Below are positions 50,763 through 59,560 of a stretch of DNA of 64,000 bases, in pieces. The notes beneath the pieces are model-generated. The model did not search any database. It worked only from the letters and a program-made list of their open reading frames with translations, and was not told the DNA's origin. The number at the start of each line of letters is the position of its first letter. The stretch's first letter is position 1. The position numbers were made by a program, and so were the translations under genes. Source of the stretch: Sthenelais limicola (Eukaryota; Annelida; Polychaeta; Phyllodocida; Sigalionidae); contig OW804099.1 of the NCBI GenBank assembly GCA_942159475.1, positions 14,638,999 to 14,702,998 on the forward strand, written 5' to 3'.

Positions 50763-51529
50763 GTTGATTCTCCCAAATGATGCTCAACGTGTAACCGACC
50801 CCTAACGGTTATGTAACCGACCCCTAACGGTAATTTTTCAAGGGTTGGGAGATGAAAACATATATTTCAACAGCATTTTTTAATGCTGTTAGTCTGTATC
50901 CCTCATATGTTCAATGTGTACCCAATTTTACATATGTACAATATTCTAAGCATTATGGGACTGAAAATGGACTTTTAGGGCCTTTTTCCTGTTGAGAATC
51001 AGGTACTATACATAATCGGATGTGGCTTATACAATGAATTAACTATATTGCTATTTTCATCATATCTAAATAATCTATATATGAGGAATTTTAATCTAAA
51101 AAATAAATTGATTTTGTGTGAAATGAATAGCATCAGCCAGACCAGCCATGAAAAGTAGACTACATAGTCGACTTTAGAGGTCTCTAACTTATTTTTGATC
51201 GGGGTAACATATGATTTTTTTTGTTAATTTGTGGGACATGACCTCAAATAAAAGTCTAAACTCATCTAAACTAATTTGGACTAGACATTTTGTTTTATTC
51301 CATAAAACGTGGTAAATAAACACATTTTCTCATAGGTTCCCATAGTAAAACACTGTATTTGTCAAGTACCTCTACCAAAAAACCAATGGGGTAACATAAT
51401 TTTTTTTTTCATTTATTTGTTTCCTCTGTAGTAAGGAACAATCCCTAAAAGTTTAATGGCAATTGGACTGGGAGGTTTTTTTTCATTGAACTTTAAGTGA
51501 TGAATGATGGCTATACCTTTAATACACTG
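50763..51529. other. A+T-rich sequence between the array and LINE D
   Basis: No gene is seen. It has a 22-bp-period direct repeat (GTAACCGACCCCTAACGGT at 50791-50809 and 50813-50831) and a near-palindrome CAGCATTTTTTAATGCTG near 50871. Its first bases, TATGGTTGATTCTCCCAAA, resemble the terminal repeat of the MITE at 63424, but no matching far end was found. Confidence 0.5.
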
Positions 51530-51803
51530 TCAGTTGGCAGTTGGCTTTCACCATGAGCGGACGTGGATAGAGCGAGCACCGCTGGTAGCATTGACAAGGG
51601 ATTAGCATAGCGCCAAATGTGCCCTCCTTTATATACTACCGACCCAGTGATTTTACGTTTGCACCGTCCAGTTTTCACTGTTTGAATCGAACTCTTTTTA
51701 GATTTTCAAATCATCCTGGACTTCTTTTACCTTCTATACCTGGTCTACGTGGAACTTTTATTAACCTATGTGAATAAGTGATTGTGCTCACATACTCGCC
51801 AGT

Positions 51804-53543
51804 ATGTACCACGGAAATGCAAACCGATCTACGCGATCTAACACAGATCTTGGCTTTATGAACTTATTTCATCTTGAAGAATCACCAGATCATAATATGG
51901 ACTTCTACAACACACAATCTCAGGATTTTTCTAGACGATCTAGTCATATGCCTCCCATTAACAGTCCTCCTGTTGCACCGACCAATACTACGCAGATATC
52001 CTACCCAAGTCAAGGCAATATGATCTCGTCCTCCATAGCTATGTCTCAAGCTGGAACATCGAATGGACCCGCTCAAACTACAACCAGTCAGATAAGTTAT
52101 CAAAATCCTATCTCATCCATTGTACCATTTGCCTCCCTTCCAGCTAATCAATCCCAGCCAAACGAGGATAGATTGGATGTCAAACTAGAGCGTTTCATGG
52201 AAGGAATGACACTTTCAGTTAACTCAATGAAAGAGTCCCTAGACAAACTAATAGAAACAAATTCTATCTATGAAGGGAGATTTGCCTTTATAGCCTCTAA
52301 GATAACAGATGTTAATCGTACATCAAACAGAGTAGAATCTAAATGTGATAACCTGGGTTCTCAAGTTGCAGATATAAATCAACGCCTGCCAGTCGTTGAA
52401 TCGACTCTCTCTCTTTTTGAGAATAGAGTCCAACAACTGGAAGCCCAACATGCCCAACGCTTACAATGGCCTGCTCCCAATACACAAAATACTTCGATTC
52501 CCACTGCTATGAATCCTACTAACAAAAGCCCTTATCCAGCAAACCCCGCAAACCAAGACACTATTCCACCTGCAAATTCGAGAGAACTTAGTTTAATCAT
52601 TAAAGGTATTAAAGAGCCAGCCGATGAAGAAATAGCTGACACCATTAATGCTTTTTTCAATGATCTAAAGCTAACTATAAAATACGTGCAAACAGCTGGC
52701 GCAACTCGACTTGGAGATTTCAATAATGATTTGGCATTGGAAATGGAAAACAGTGCATCAAATATAAAATATGGTAGACCCATTCGACTTACAATGCTCT
52801 CAAACACAAACAAAATAAATCTTTTCAAAGCTTTATCCAGAAATCGTAACAACCCAATCCTACAAGGGATTAGAGCGTTCAATGACTTAACAGAGCACGA
52901 CCAGCTGTTAGAAAAGGAGGCTAGGGCCTTCACAGCTGCGGCCAGGGTATTACATAAGAAAAGAGCGACTGTCAGAGGAACATCAGTAATGATTGAAGGG
53001 GATACCTATGTGGCGGAGAAGTATGATCTCCTTCCACTAGGTATAACACCAATTACAGCTTCGAATTATGACACCCCGGACGGAACATGCTTTCAAGGGC
53101 ATATGAGTCCCCTTTCAAACCTCTACGTGTGTGAAATGGAAATGGACGATACCAGTACTGTCTACTCTGTAGAACAATTATATCAACTGAAGAAGGCGAT
53201 TCACAACAAGGCTGATCCGGATTTGATCGAGAAGCTTAGATCGATTAAAAATCCCTACACAATAAAGCGTTTATCAAAACAAATACCTGTTGTCGATGAT
53301 TGGAAAACACAAGAGAGAGAAGTTCTAAAGGCTTGCGCGAAGGCTAAATTCGATAATCATGCCGAATGTAAGCACTTTCTCATGAGCCTGAAGCCTGGTC
53401 ACATTTACGAGGCAACCTTCGAAGACCCCCACGGTTGCGGCTTCAGACTTGTAGATGCCGAACAGATCACTGCAAAGAACATCCTACCAGGAAGAAACGC
53501 CTTTGGGAAGCTTTTGGAAGAGATTAAGCAAGAGTATACCTGA
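51804..53543 (+). CDS. LINE D ORF1: coiled coil + RNA-binding region + NADAR domain
   Basis: The protein is 579 residues, starting at ATG 51804 in MYHGNANRST. In order it has a Ser/Thr/Pro/Gln-rich N-terminus (1-120), a coiled coil (about 124-217, LDVKLERFM to VQQLEAQ), a linker, an L1-ORF1p-like RRM and C-terminal region (about 260-410, from RELSLIIKGIKEP to RGTSVMIEGDTYV), and a NADAR/YbiA-like domain (about 428-579). The last has FQGHMSPLSNLY (430-441), SVEQLYQLKKA (455-465, with E457 at the YbiA glutamate position), DDW (498-500), AKAKF (512-516), DPHGCGF (541-547, His where relatives usually have Trp) and GRNAFGKLLEEIK (563-575). The coiled-coil and RNA-binding parts would package the element RNA. 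NADAR proteins are N-glycosidases acting on ADP-ribosyl or related adducts; a role here is inference. ORF1 ends 46 nt before the esterase ORF. Confidence 0.87.
   Translation: MYHGNANRSTRSNTDLGFMNLFHLEESPDHNMDFYNTQSQDFSRRSSHMPPINSPPVAPTNTTQISYPSQGNMISSSIAMSQAGTSNGPAQTTTSQISYQNPISSIVPFASLPANQSQPNEDRLDVKLERFMEGMTLSVNSMKESLDKLIETNSIYEGRFAFIASKITDVNRTSNRVESKCDNLGSQVADINQRLPVVESTLSLFENRVQQLEAQHAQRLQWPAPNTQNTSIPTAMNPTNKSPYPANPANQDTIPPANSRELSLIIKGIKEPADEEIADTINAFFNDLKLTIKYVQTAGATRLGDFNNDLALEMENSASNIKYGRPIRLTMLSNTNKINLFKALSRNRNNPILQGIRAFNDLTEHDQLLEKEARAFTAAARVLHKKRATVRGTSVMIEGDTYVAEKYDLLPLGITPITASNYDTPDGTCFQGHMSPLSNLYVCEMEMDDTSTVYSVEQLYQLKKAIHNKADPDLIEKLRSIKNPYTIKRLSKQIPVVDDWKTQEREVLKACAKAKFDNHAECKHFLMSLKPGHIYEATFEDPHGCGFRLVDAEQITAKNILPGRNAFGKLLEEIKQEYT
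53088..53540 (+). other. NADAR/YbiA-like domain in ORF1
   Basis: The segment matches the NADAR pattern (N-glycosidase family of E. coli YbiA) from SPLSN through SVEQxYQxxKA, the DDW turn, AKF and the final GRNxxGKLLEEI block. Spacing of these blocks follows the family. The Trp of the usual WG motif is replaced by His-Gly, so catalytic competence is uncertain. Confidence 0.82.
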
Positions 53544-53589
53544 GTCTAAGTATTACTCTTCTTTTTCCCTTTTGATTCACCAGTTGAAA

Positions 53590-54270
53590 ATGTCTACGTT
53601 TCAAATCCTAATCCTGGGCGATTCTCGAGTTAGTAGGTGGGAAGCAATTGCCAGTCAGCTATCGGCTGAATATAATTGCAACGATCTCCAACTGACATTC
53701 ATATCGATCCCTGGAGGAACGTGTGAATCCATAGCAAATCAAGCGGTTATTCTATTTCATTATCATCAATTCGATGTAATGTATTTCTGTGGTGGCATTA
53801 ACAATTTTTCCAGCAAAATAGGCTATCGAAAAATAACTCCCATCCAGAGGGTAGAAAATTCCCTTGCCAACATGGTTTTTCAAGACATCACCCTAGCTCT
53901 TCCCAAGCTGAGAGCTGTGGCCAAAGTGGTTATAATTTGTGAAATAGTAGGCTTATCTTATGCTATGTATAACAAGCGAGATATAACCTCCCCTGAAGAC
54001 CAGACCGCTATCAACATGGCAATATATGAGATTAATCAACAAATCCGCAAATACAATAGGAAGAACAAGTTAACCACACCAAGCTTTGAAGGACATACCC
54101 ATAAGATACGAAAGGGATTCATCTCACATCGTTATAACTCTACAACTTCCGATGGGATCCACTTTACCCACGACACAAATACTAAATTTGTCAAGAAAAT
54201 TTTCTCTACAATATACCGAAATATCAGACAAACTGTTGACTTTTATCTAAAGGAAACTTCTCACACATAA
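53590..54270 (+). CDS. LINE D SGNH/GDSL esterase-like ORF
   Basis: The protein is 226 residues from ATG at 53590, the first ATG giving MSTFQILILGDSRVSRW; the frame is open 45 codons further upstream, overlapping ORF1, but without supporting similarity. It shows the SGNH hydrolase blocks: GDS at 10-12 (nucleophile Ser12), Gly42 in a GGT turn, GGINN at 68-72 (block III, Asn71) and DGIHF at 188-192 (Asp188, His191). The full triad and oxyanion positions are present. Esterase domains are known in ORF1 proteins of CR1 and L2 LINEs, where lipid or membrane binding has been proposed. Here the module is a separate ORF, 46 nt after ORF1, so it would need reinitiation, shunting or its own RNA. Confidence 0.85.
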   Translation: MSTFQILILGDSRVSRWEAIASQLSAEYNCNDLQLTFISIPGGTCESIANQAVILFHYHQFDVMYFCGGINNFSSKIGYRKITPIQRVENSLANMVFQDITLALPKLRAVAKVVIICEIVGLSYAMYNKRDITSPEDQTAINMAIYEINQQIRKYNRKNKLTTPSFEGHTHKIRKGFISHRYNSTTSDGIHFTHDTNTKFVKKIFSTIYRNIRQTVDFYLKETSHT

Positions 54271-54525
54271 CTGCTCAATCTGTGGCTGGAAATGTTTCCG
54301 TAATTAAAATCAACACCCTTCCCTTAACATTTAACCTATATCTCTTAAATTCTCCGACTCAATTCTCGCAATAGTCTGGTACAAACAGAAAGCATAAAGT
54401 ATGCCTAGACTCTATGTATATATTGCTAATGCACTCTTATGTATCTAAACTTCGCTCAAATGTTATCCGCCCAGCTATGGCTGTCGCTTCGATTCACTTT
54501 TTTTGGACCGTACACTCTAGCTTAA

Positions 54526-54534
54526 TATAAATAG
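54526..54534 (+). promoter_or_regulatory. TATA-like box 1 (TATAAATAG) upstream of ORF2
   Basis: The sequence is TATAAATAGCT, 16 nt downstream of ACCGTACAC. It matches a metazoan TATA box and is repeated 109 bp downstream with the same flanking motif. Whether it drives a separate ORF2 transcript is inference. Confidence 0.4.
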
Positions 54535-54634
54535 CTTTGCATGAATGTTGTCGCTCGAGCTCCTATTGTTTACGTTCATCAACACAGAGGGCGCCTCGGT
54601 TCTCTTTTTTTTTTAACCGTACACCCCAACCTCC

Positions 54635-54643
54635 TATAAATAG
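54635..54643 (+). promoter_or_regulatory. TATA-like box 2 (TATAAATAG) upstream of ORF2
   Basis: This is a second TATAAATAGCT with the same upstream ACCGTACAC and downstream GTTGTC motif. It lies 550 nt before the ORF2 ATG. Confidence 0.4.
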
Positions 54644-55184
54644 CTGTGAACAAACGTTGTCCGATCAGTAGCAGGAGAGCTCTCCTACCATCAACGTCTC
54701 GAACTATAATGTACATAAACACTCTCACACAATCCTATGACTTGTGATTCGGGTATATGTACAGATTTTTTCTTTGTCCTTGCTCTTTCCTTGTATGTTT
54801 TATACTCAAATCACGCATAATGAATTAAAATTGGTCAGCTGATTCTCACCCCACACTCGCCTGCAGTGATTCGGTGATCATTCTGATTAGTTGATGTATT
54901 ATATTTCCATACCGTGTCATTATGTTATTTCTGTTAGATACTTCTAAATGCTTATGTTTATAATGAATGACCATGCAGCTAGCCACTAGGCGCGCTGGCA
55001 AGCTGTATGCACCTAATACTTTGATTACTTCAGCTATTTCAACTTTTAATTCCCTTTTTGCTTCCAGCACCCTCCCCCCCCTCTCACTCTTTCCTCTCCC
55101 GTCCGTAATTTTTATTGGTACTGCCTCTTGGCTGTGCACTTAGCATCCGGCCAAGCTCTACCCGTTAGTCTATACACCTTAATA

Positions 55185-58052
55185 ATGACTCTTAACAATA
55201 AGAAAAATGGCCTTTTCTTTTATTATCTGAACTGTCAGAGTATCAATAATAAAATTGACCTTATCAAACAAAACCTAATATCAATTAAACCGGATTTTAT
55301 CTCTCTTTCGGAGACATGGCTCACTGAATCGACACCTGACCAGCAAATTGCTCTATCAGGCTACAATCTAGTCAGGCAAGATAGAAACTATTGCCTCCCC
55401 AACTCGACTACAGTAAAAAAGGGTGGCGGATTACTATGTTATATTAAACAAGGTCTGCACTATGAAATTATTCCTGAACTGAGCACTTCTGCACCTCATC
55501 TTGAATCGATTACAATTAAGATTAAGCCTATAAACATCAAACCTTTCTTCATAACCTCTGTCTACAGACCCCCATCAGGCTCCATTGACTCATGCCTTGA
55601 ATCCCTCACAAATATACTCTCCCAATGCTGTCTAGGAAATACTGTCCCAGCAGAAAGGATAATCCTCGGGGACTTCAATATAAATATGCTTAAAAATAAC
55701 TGTCCTGATAGAAATAAACTCAAACTTTTCAATCAGCAAAATGGGCTAGCTCAACTTATAAGTGAACCAACAAGATATGCCCTTAGAGGTGACACCTCCA
55801 CATCCAGTCTTATCGATCTGATTTTAACTAATTCAACCAATATCTCTGACAGTGGAACTCTAAACCACAACTTAAGCGATCATGAGGCGATATTCTTTAT
55901 CAGGAAAAAAGCCAAAATCTCTAGAGTTTACAATATGAAACGCAGCAGGAGCTATAGAAATTTTAATTCTAACCTCTTCCAATTGAACCTTCGTCAAAAT
56001 TTTAACTGGCTTAATTTCATATCAATTACTAATCCCGAAGAGTCCTGGGAATTCATCTCAAATGCTATATCAACTACACTTGACAACATGTGCCCAATTA
56101 AAAATATACTAATCAGAGAGAATAATGATCCCTGGATCTCCAGAGAAATACTGGATGCTATTAAATGTAAAAATCTAGCAAGGAAAAAAGCCAAACGCAC
56201 TGGCTCCTCTGAGGATTTGAATGAAGCAAAAAGACTCAGAAAAAGTGTGAATAAGCTACTTCTAAATGCCAAAAAAAATTACATGCACCAGACCCTCTCT
56301 AATGTTAATGACCCTAAGAAATATTGGAAAACAATAAATATGCTTCTTCCCTCTAAAACCACTAGTTCAGAAATAAATCTGAATGATGAGAATGGCTCCC
56401 CCATACCAAAAAATAACCTCCCTAACTATATTAATAACTACTTTGCGCACATTACTTGTAATTTACTAAAAGATATAGCGGACATACCCTGGAGCACAAC
56501 TATACCTAATAGGATCACTGAGATCCACACTATTGTAACCAATGAAATTGAAATGCTTGGCTTAATCTCTAAAATTGATACCTCAAAGTCATCTGCAATT
56601 GACAATGTTCCAAATTCAATAGTCAAAGAAGCCTTTGCTTTATTATTACCAGAAATGACTCACTGCATCAACATGTCCTTCTCTAGCTGTATCTTTCCTA
56701 AAACATGGAAAACAGCTACTGTTGTACCCTTATTTAAAGGAGGTATATCATCACAAGTTAACAACTTTCGTCCTATCTCTCTACTCCCAACCCCCAGTAA
56801 ACTTATAGAGAAAATTGTTCACACCAGAGTTCTTACTTACCTTAACACTAATAATATTCTAGACAATAACCAAGCAGGTTTTCTCCCAGGTAAATCCACA
56901 ATTAACACAATTAGTCGTCTTACTGATGACATAGCCATTTCAATAGAAAAGAAGACCCCTACCCTCCTTACTTTTATCGATTTTAGGAAAGCCTTCGATA
57001 TGGTTGACCATCAAATACTACTCCATAAATTGCTCAATATTGGGATACGTGGCAATCTCCATTCCTGGATAAAATCTTACCTTTCTAACCGCTTCCAAAA
57101 AACAATTGTTAACAACCTACTTTCAGATAAAGCTCAAATAAAATCAGGAGTACCCCAAGGATCTATCCTTGGACCTCTCCTATTTCTTATATTTATAAAT
57201 GACATTGGTCACCATCTCCACCATACTAACTATCTTTTATACGCAGATGACACAGTTCTATATCAATCTGATCTATCCATTACTAGACTGTATCAAAATA
57301 TGCAAACAGACCTTGACTCCTTAGCAAACTGGTGTAAAATAAATAAATTCCTGATAAATGCCTCAAAAACCAAGCTCATGATAGTCAACAAATCAACAAA
57401 TAAAAATCTCCCCCCACCAATAGCTATTACTCTCAACTCTAAACCCCTTGAGACTGTTCACACCTATAAATATCTGGGTGTTCTTTTGGATGACAAACTA
57501 ACATTCCAGCCTCACATAAAAAACATAATTAAAATAATATCACACAAAATATTTCTTTTCTTACGCATCAGACATCTACTAACTGACAAATCTGCTCTCC
57601 TAGTCTTTAAAAGTAAAATACTACCATTTTTTGACTATGGGGATATACTCTATCATGATACGCACCAAGGTAATCTAATGAAGCTGCAAAGGCTACAAAA
57701 CAAAGCTCTTAGAGCAATTCATAAGGTAGATGCCCTGCATCCCACATATGATCTGCACAGGGACTTGAAAGTACCATTTCTTCAAAATAGAAGAGAATTA
57801 CATCTAAGATTATGTGGACACTCTAGAACTAAATCTAAATATTATACCTCCCAAAATGACAACAAAAATACCAGAGCTAATGATGCCCCAATTCTTAAAA
57901 CCTTTTTCTACAAATCTCAATCTGGTAAAAACTCAGTATTTAATAAAGTAGCCAAATCCTGGAATCAACTCCCCCCACGATCAAGAAATATAGGAAACAT
58001 TGAGACCTTCAAGTCCCTTCAGAAAAAATGGCTGCTTGACACTATTACTTGA
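55185..58052 (+). CDS. LINE D ORF2: APE endonuclease and reverse transcriptase
   Basis: The protein is 955 residues from ATG 55185 (MTLNNKKNG); the frame is open slightly further upstream but without an ATG. The endonuclease domain shows NCQS (16-19), SETWL (42-46), VYRPPSG, GDFN (162-165), IDLILTN and SDH (231-233). The RT domain shows FRPISLLP (528), DFRKAFD (599), PQGSILGPLL (657) and the catalytic YADD (686-689). A C-terminal LINE region includes KSWNQLPPRSRNI. No lesion is present. It is moderately similar in motif layout to LINE A ORF2 but clearly a different family. It would perform target nicking and target-primed reverse transcription. Confidence 0.93.
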   Translation: MTLNNKKNGLFFYYLNCQSINNKIDLIKQNLISIKPDFISLSETWLTESTPDQQIALSGYNLVRQDRNYCLPNSTTVKKGGGLLCYIKQGLHYEIIPELSTSAPHLESITIKIKPINIKPFFITSVYRPPSGSIDSCLESLTNILSQCCLGNTVPAERIILGDFNINMLKNNCPDRNKLKLFNQQNGLAQLISEPTRYALRGDTSTSSLIDLILTNSTNISDSGTLNHNLSDHEAIFFIRKKAKISRVYNMKRSRSYRNFNSNLFQLNLRQNFNWLNFISITNPEESWEFISNAISTTLDNMCPIKNILIRENNDPWISREILDAIKCKNLARKKAKRTGSSEDLNEAKRLRKSVNKLLLNAKKNYMHQTLSNVNDPKKYWKTINMLLPSKTTSSEINLNDENGSPIPKNNLPNYINNYFAHITCNLLKDIADIPWSTTIPNRITEIHTIVTNEIEMLGLISKIDTSKSSAIDNVPNSIVKEAFALLLPEMTHCINMSFSSCIFPKTWKTATVVPLFKGGISSQVNNFRPISLLPTPSKLIEKIVHTRVLTYLNTNNILDNNQAGFLPGKSTINTISRLTDDIAISIEKKTPTLLTFIDFRKAFDMVDHQILLHKLLNIGIRGNLHSWIKSYLSNRFQKTIVNNLLSDKAQIKSGVPQGSILGPLLFLIFINDIGHHLHHTNYLLYADDTVLYQSDLSITRLYQNMQTDLDSLANWCKINKFLINASKTKLMIVNKSTNKNLPPPIAITLNSKPLETVHTYKYLGVLLDDKLTFQPHIKNIIKIISHKIFLFLRIRHLLTDKSALLVFKSKILPFFDYGDILYHDTHQGNLMKLQRLQNKALRAIHKVDALHPTYDLHRDLKVPFLQNRRELHLRLCGHSRTKSKYYTSQNDNKNTRANDAPILKTFFYKSQSGKNSVFNKVAKSWNQLPPRSRNIGNIETFKSLQKKWLLDTIT

Positions 58053-58592
58053 TATTAACCTTACCTTGAAAATGTGTCCGGTCCAAACAGATGAGCAACA
58101 TTCTGATACTACCAAACATGTTTGAACCGTACACTTCCCTCTTGTCTAGTCGACTATTTAAGGAAATCATTTCTGTGAAAACTTATACGACCAGATATAC
58201 TCTTAACCTATGGTCGATGAGCAGTAAATCCTAAGAAAACATTGTTATGAAAGGCTTGCAAAATATAAGAGGATCACTCTCATAAGATAGAGGTTAATCC
58301 CTTTGCAAATTTATTACCTGTATATACACCTTTTATGAATCTAACTATCCTAATCTAATGCTAAAACAACATTTATGGGTCACACTCTACATAAGTGGTT
58401 ATCCCATCATTAACAGTAATATTATTACTATTAATATAATTAAACATTCTCACTAAAATTTCCTTGAATCACTCAACGACTATGTACAAATGTATTTATG
58501 TTCTTCAAAAGCTGGGTTACGCCAGAACATCCTACCACCATGGGAGGTGCTGGACCCAGTGGAAATAAAATCTTTAAAAAAAAAAAAAAAAA
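58053..58592 (+). other. LINE D 3' UTR, hairpin and poly(A) tail
   Basis: This is a 3' untranslated stretch ending in GCTGGGTTACG...CCACCATGGGAGG...GGACCCAGTGG, with complementary CTGGGT and ACCCAG arms, then AATAAA and about 19 A residues. The hairpin is a plausible RT-recognition structure. Confidence 0.7.
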
Positions 58593-59266
58593 GAAATTTA
58601 TGTGTGTCTACAGTCCCCATATACACATAATTATCTGCTGTATCACAGAGAAATGAGTCATAAATAAAAAAAAAAGGATCCATTGTATTTGAAAAGATTT
58701 TATTTCACACTAAATATATTTGATAGGATGACATTAGAATTGCCAGTATGTATTTAGTAGACTGTCCTGAAATGTGGTGCATGTATTTATACAAGACTTA
58801 AATTGCTAGCAATGTAGTCCTTCCTACAGAGACTTCTTGTGTATAAAACACTTATGGTTTCTTATATCAGTGTCATGACTTGTGACTCATTTCTCTGTTA
58901 CACATGACATATTTATGTAGAAAGCTTTCATAGTGAAATATAGACTTGTAATGAGAAATTCTGTGATATCAGAGATGTCTTTTCCCTCTGATCTGTGTAC
59001 AAGTGTTCTGTGGACACTTGTACACACTCCTCATTTAGTTCTAGCTTATTGTGTAAAGCATCTATTCTAATTGTTACATCTCATATGATAGCCTTTATTA
59101 GACTTCACAGACAAAGAAATCTTAACCATTTGAACAAAGGCCTACATGTTGAAAAATAATTCACAAGTCACAAATTATTGATATTTTTTTAAAATGACTC
59201 ATTAACAGGATTCCTTGCTCACAATGATGTCATCTGGAGGGATGCTAAGCGCTGCTAGTAGCATAT
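58593..59266. other. anonymous A+T-rich sequence with a stray 44-bp-repeat fragment
   Basis: At 58611-58629 there is CAGTCCCCATATACACATA, identical to part of the unit of the 42344-50762 array. No gene is seen in the rest. Confidence 0.55.
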
Positions 59267-59410
59267 GGGTCAGGTTTTCAGAAAATGTACAGCTCTACAC
59301 ATTTAGTATATTCTGCTAAATTAGGCTGCAATTTGGTCAGGTAGATTCGAGTATATTCGGCATTGGATTGATTCTAGCAATCTGTTTGGTTAGATTGAAC
59401 TGTATTTTGA
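59267..59410 (+). mobile_element. truncated MITE copy (same family as 21228-21466)
   Basis: It starts GGGTCAGGTTTTCAGAAAAT and follows the 21228 copy through CAGCTCTACACATTTAG, CTGCTAAATTAGGCTG and ACTGTATTTTGAA, then stops abruptly at about 59410 where the AAATG-type tail of another element begins on the minus strand. The other half is not found nearby. Confidence 0.7.
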
Positions 59411-59560
59411 ATTTCATTTCATTTCATTTCAAGAATTCTCTATTGCGCTTTGGTGGTATGACAATAAGGTTGTACAACATAGGCAGCTGCCTAAGTAGTT
59501 CTTCCGTTGGATGCCTGAATCTTGATTTACTTTGAAAGGTTTACAGAATTTCAACAAGAA
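59411..59560 (-). mobile_element. possible LINE or SINE 3' end (minus strand)
   Basis: Read on the minus strand the stretch ends AATAGAGAATTCTTG then repeated AAATG, similar to the + strand terminus at 15285-15310. It interrupts the MITE copy at 59267. The upstream limit on the minus strand is unknown. Confidence 0.4.

Larger units (their letters stand above)
54271..55184 (+). other. long spacer before ORF2, with repeated promoter-like blocks
   Basis: This is 914 nt of noncoding sequence between the second and third ORFs, unusually long for a LINE. It contains two similar blocks (ACCGTACAC ... TATAAATAGCT ... GTTGTC) about 109 bp apart and a CT-rich stretch near 55065-55100. A weaker third block (GAACCGTACAC, CTATTTAAGG) lies in the 3' UTR at about 58124-58162. 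Confidence 0.65.
51530..58592 (+). mobile_element. LINE D: apparently full-length three-ORF LINE with NADAR and SGNH modules
   Basis: The element is about 7.06 kb: 5' UTR (about 51530-51803), ORF1 with coiled coil, RNA-binding region and NADAR domain (51804-53543), SGNH esterase-like ORF (53590-54270), a 914-nt spacer, APE-RT ORF2 (55185-58052), a 3' UTR ending in a GCTGGGTTACG...GGACCCAGTGG hairpin-like segment, AATAAA (about 58564) and poly(A) (58574-58592). All three frames are open, so this is probably a recent and possibly active copy. The overall plan fits CR1/L2-type LINEs, some of which encode ORF1 esterases. The exact 5' end is uncertain and no target-site duplication was recognised. 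Confidence 0.88.

Noticed and set aside
41701..50776. Long minus-strand ORFs in the 44-50-bp array (up to 393 codons) as Cys/Tyr-rich proteins
   Set aside because: They arise because the repeat is stop-poor; they start and stop with unit-length changes and recur wherever the higher-order block recurs.
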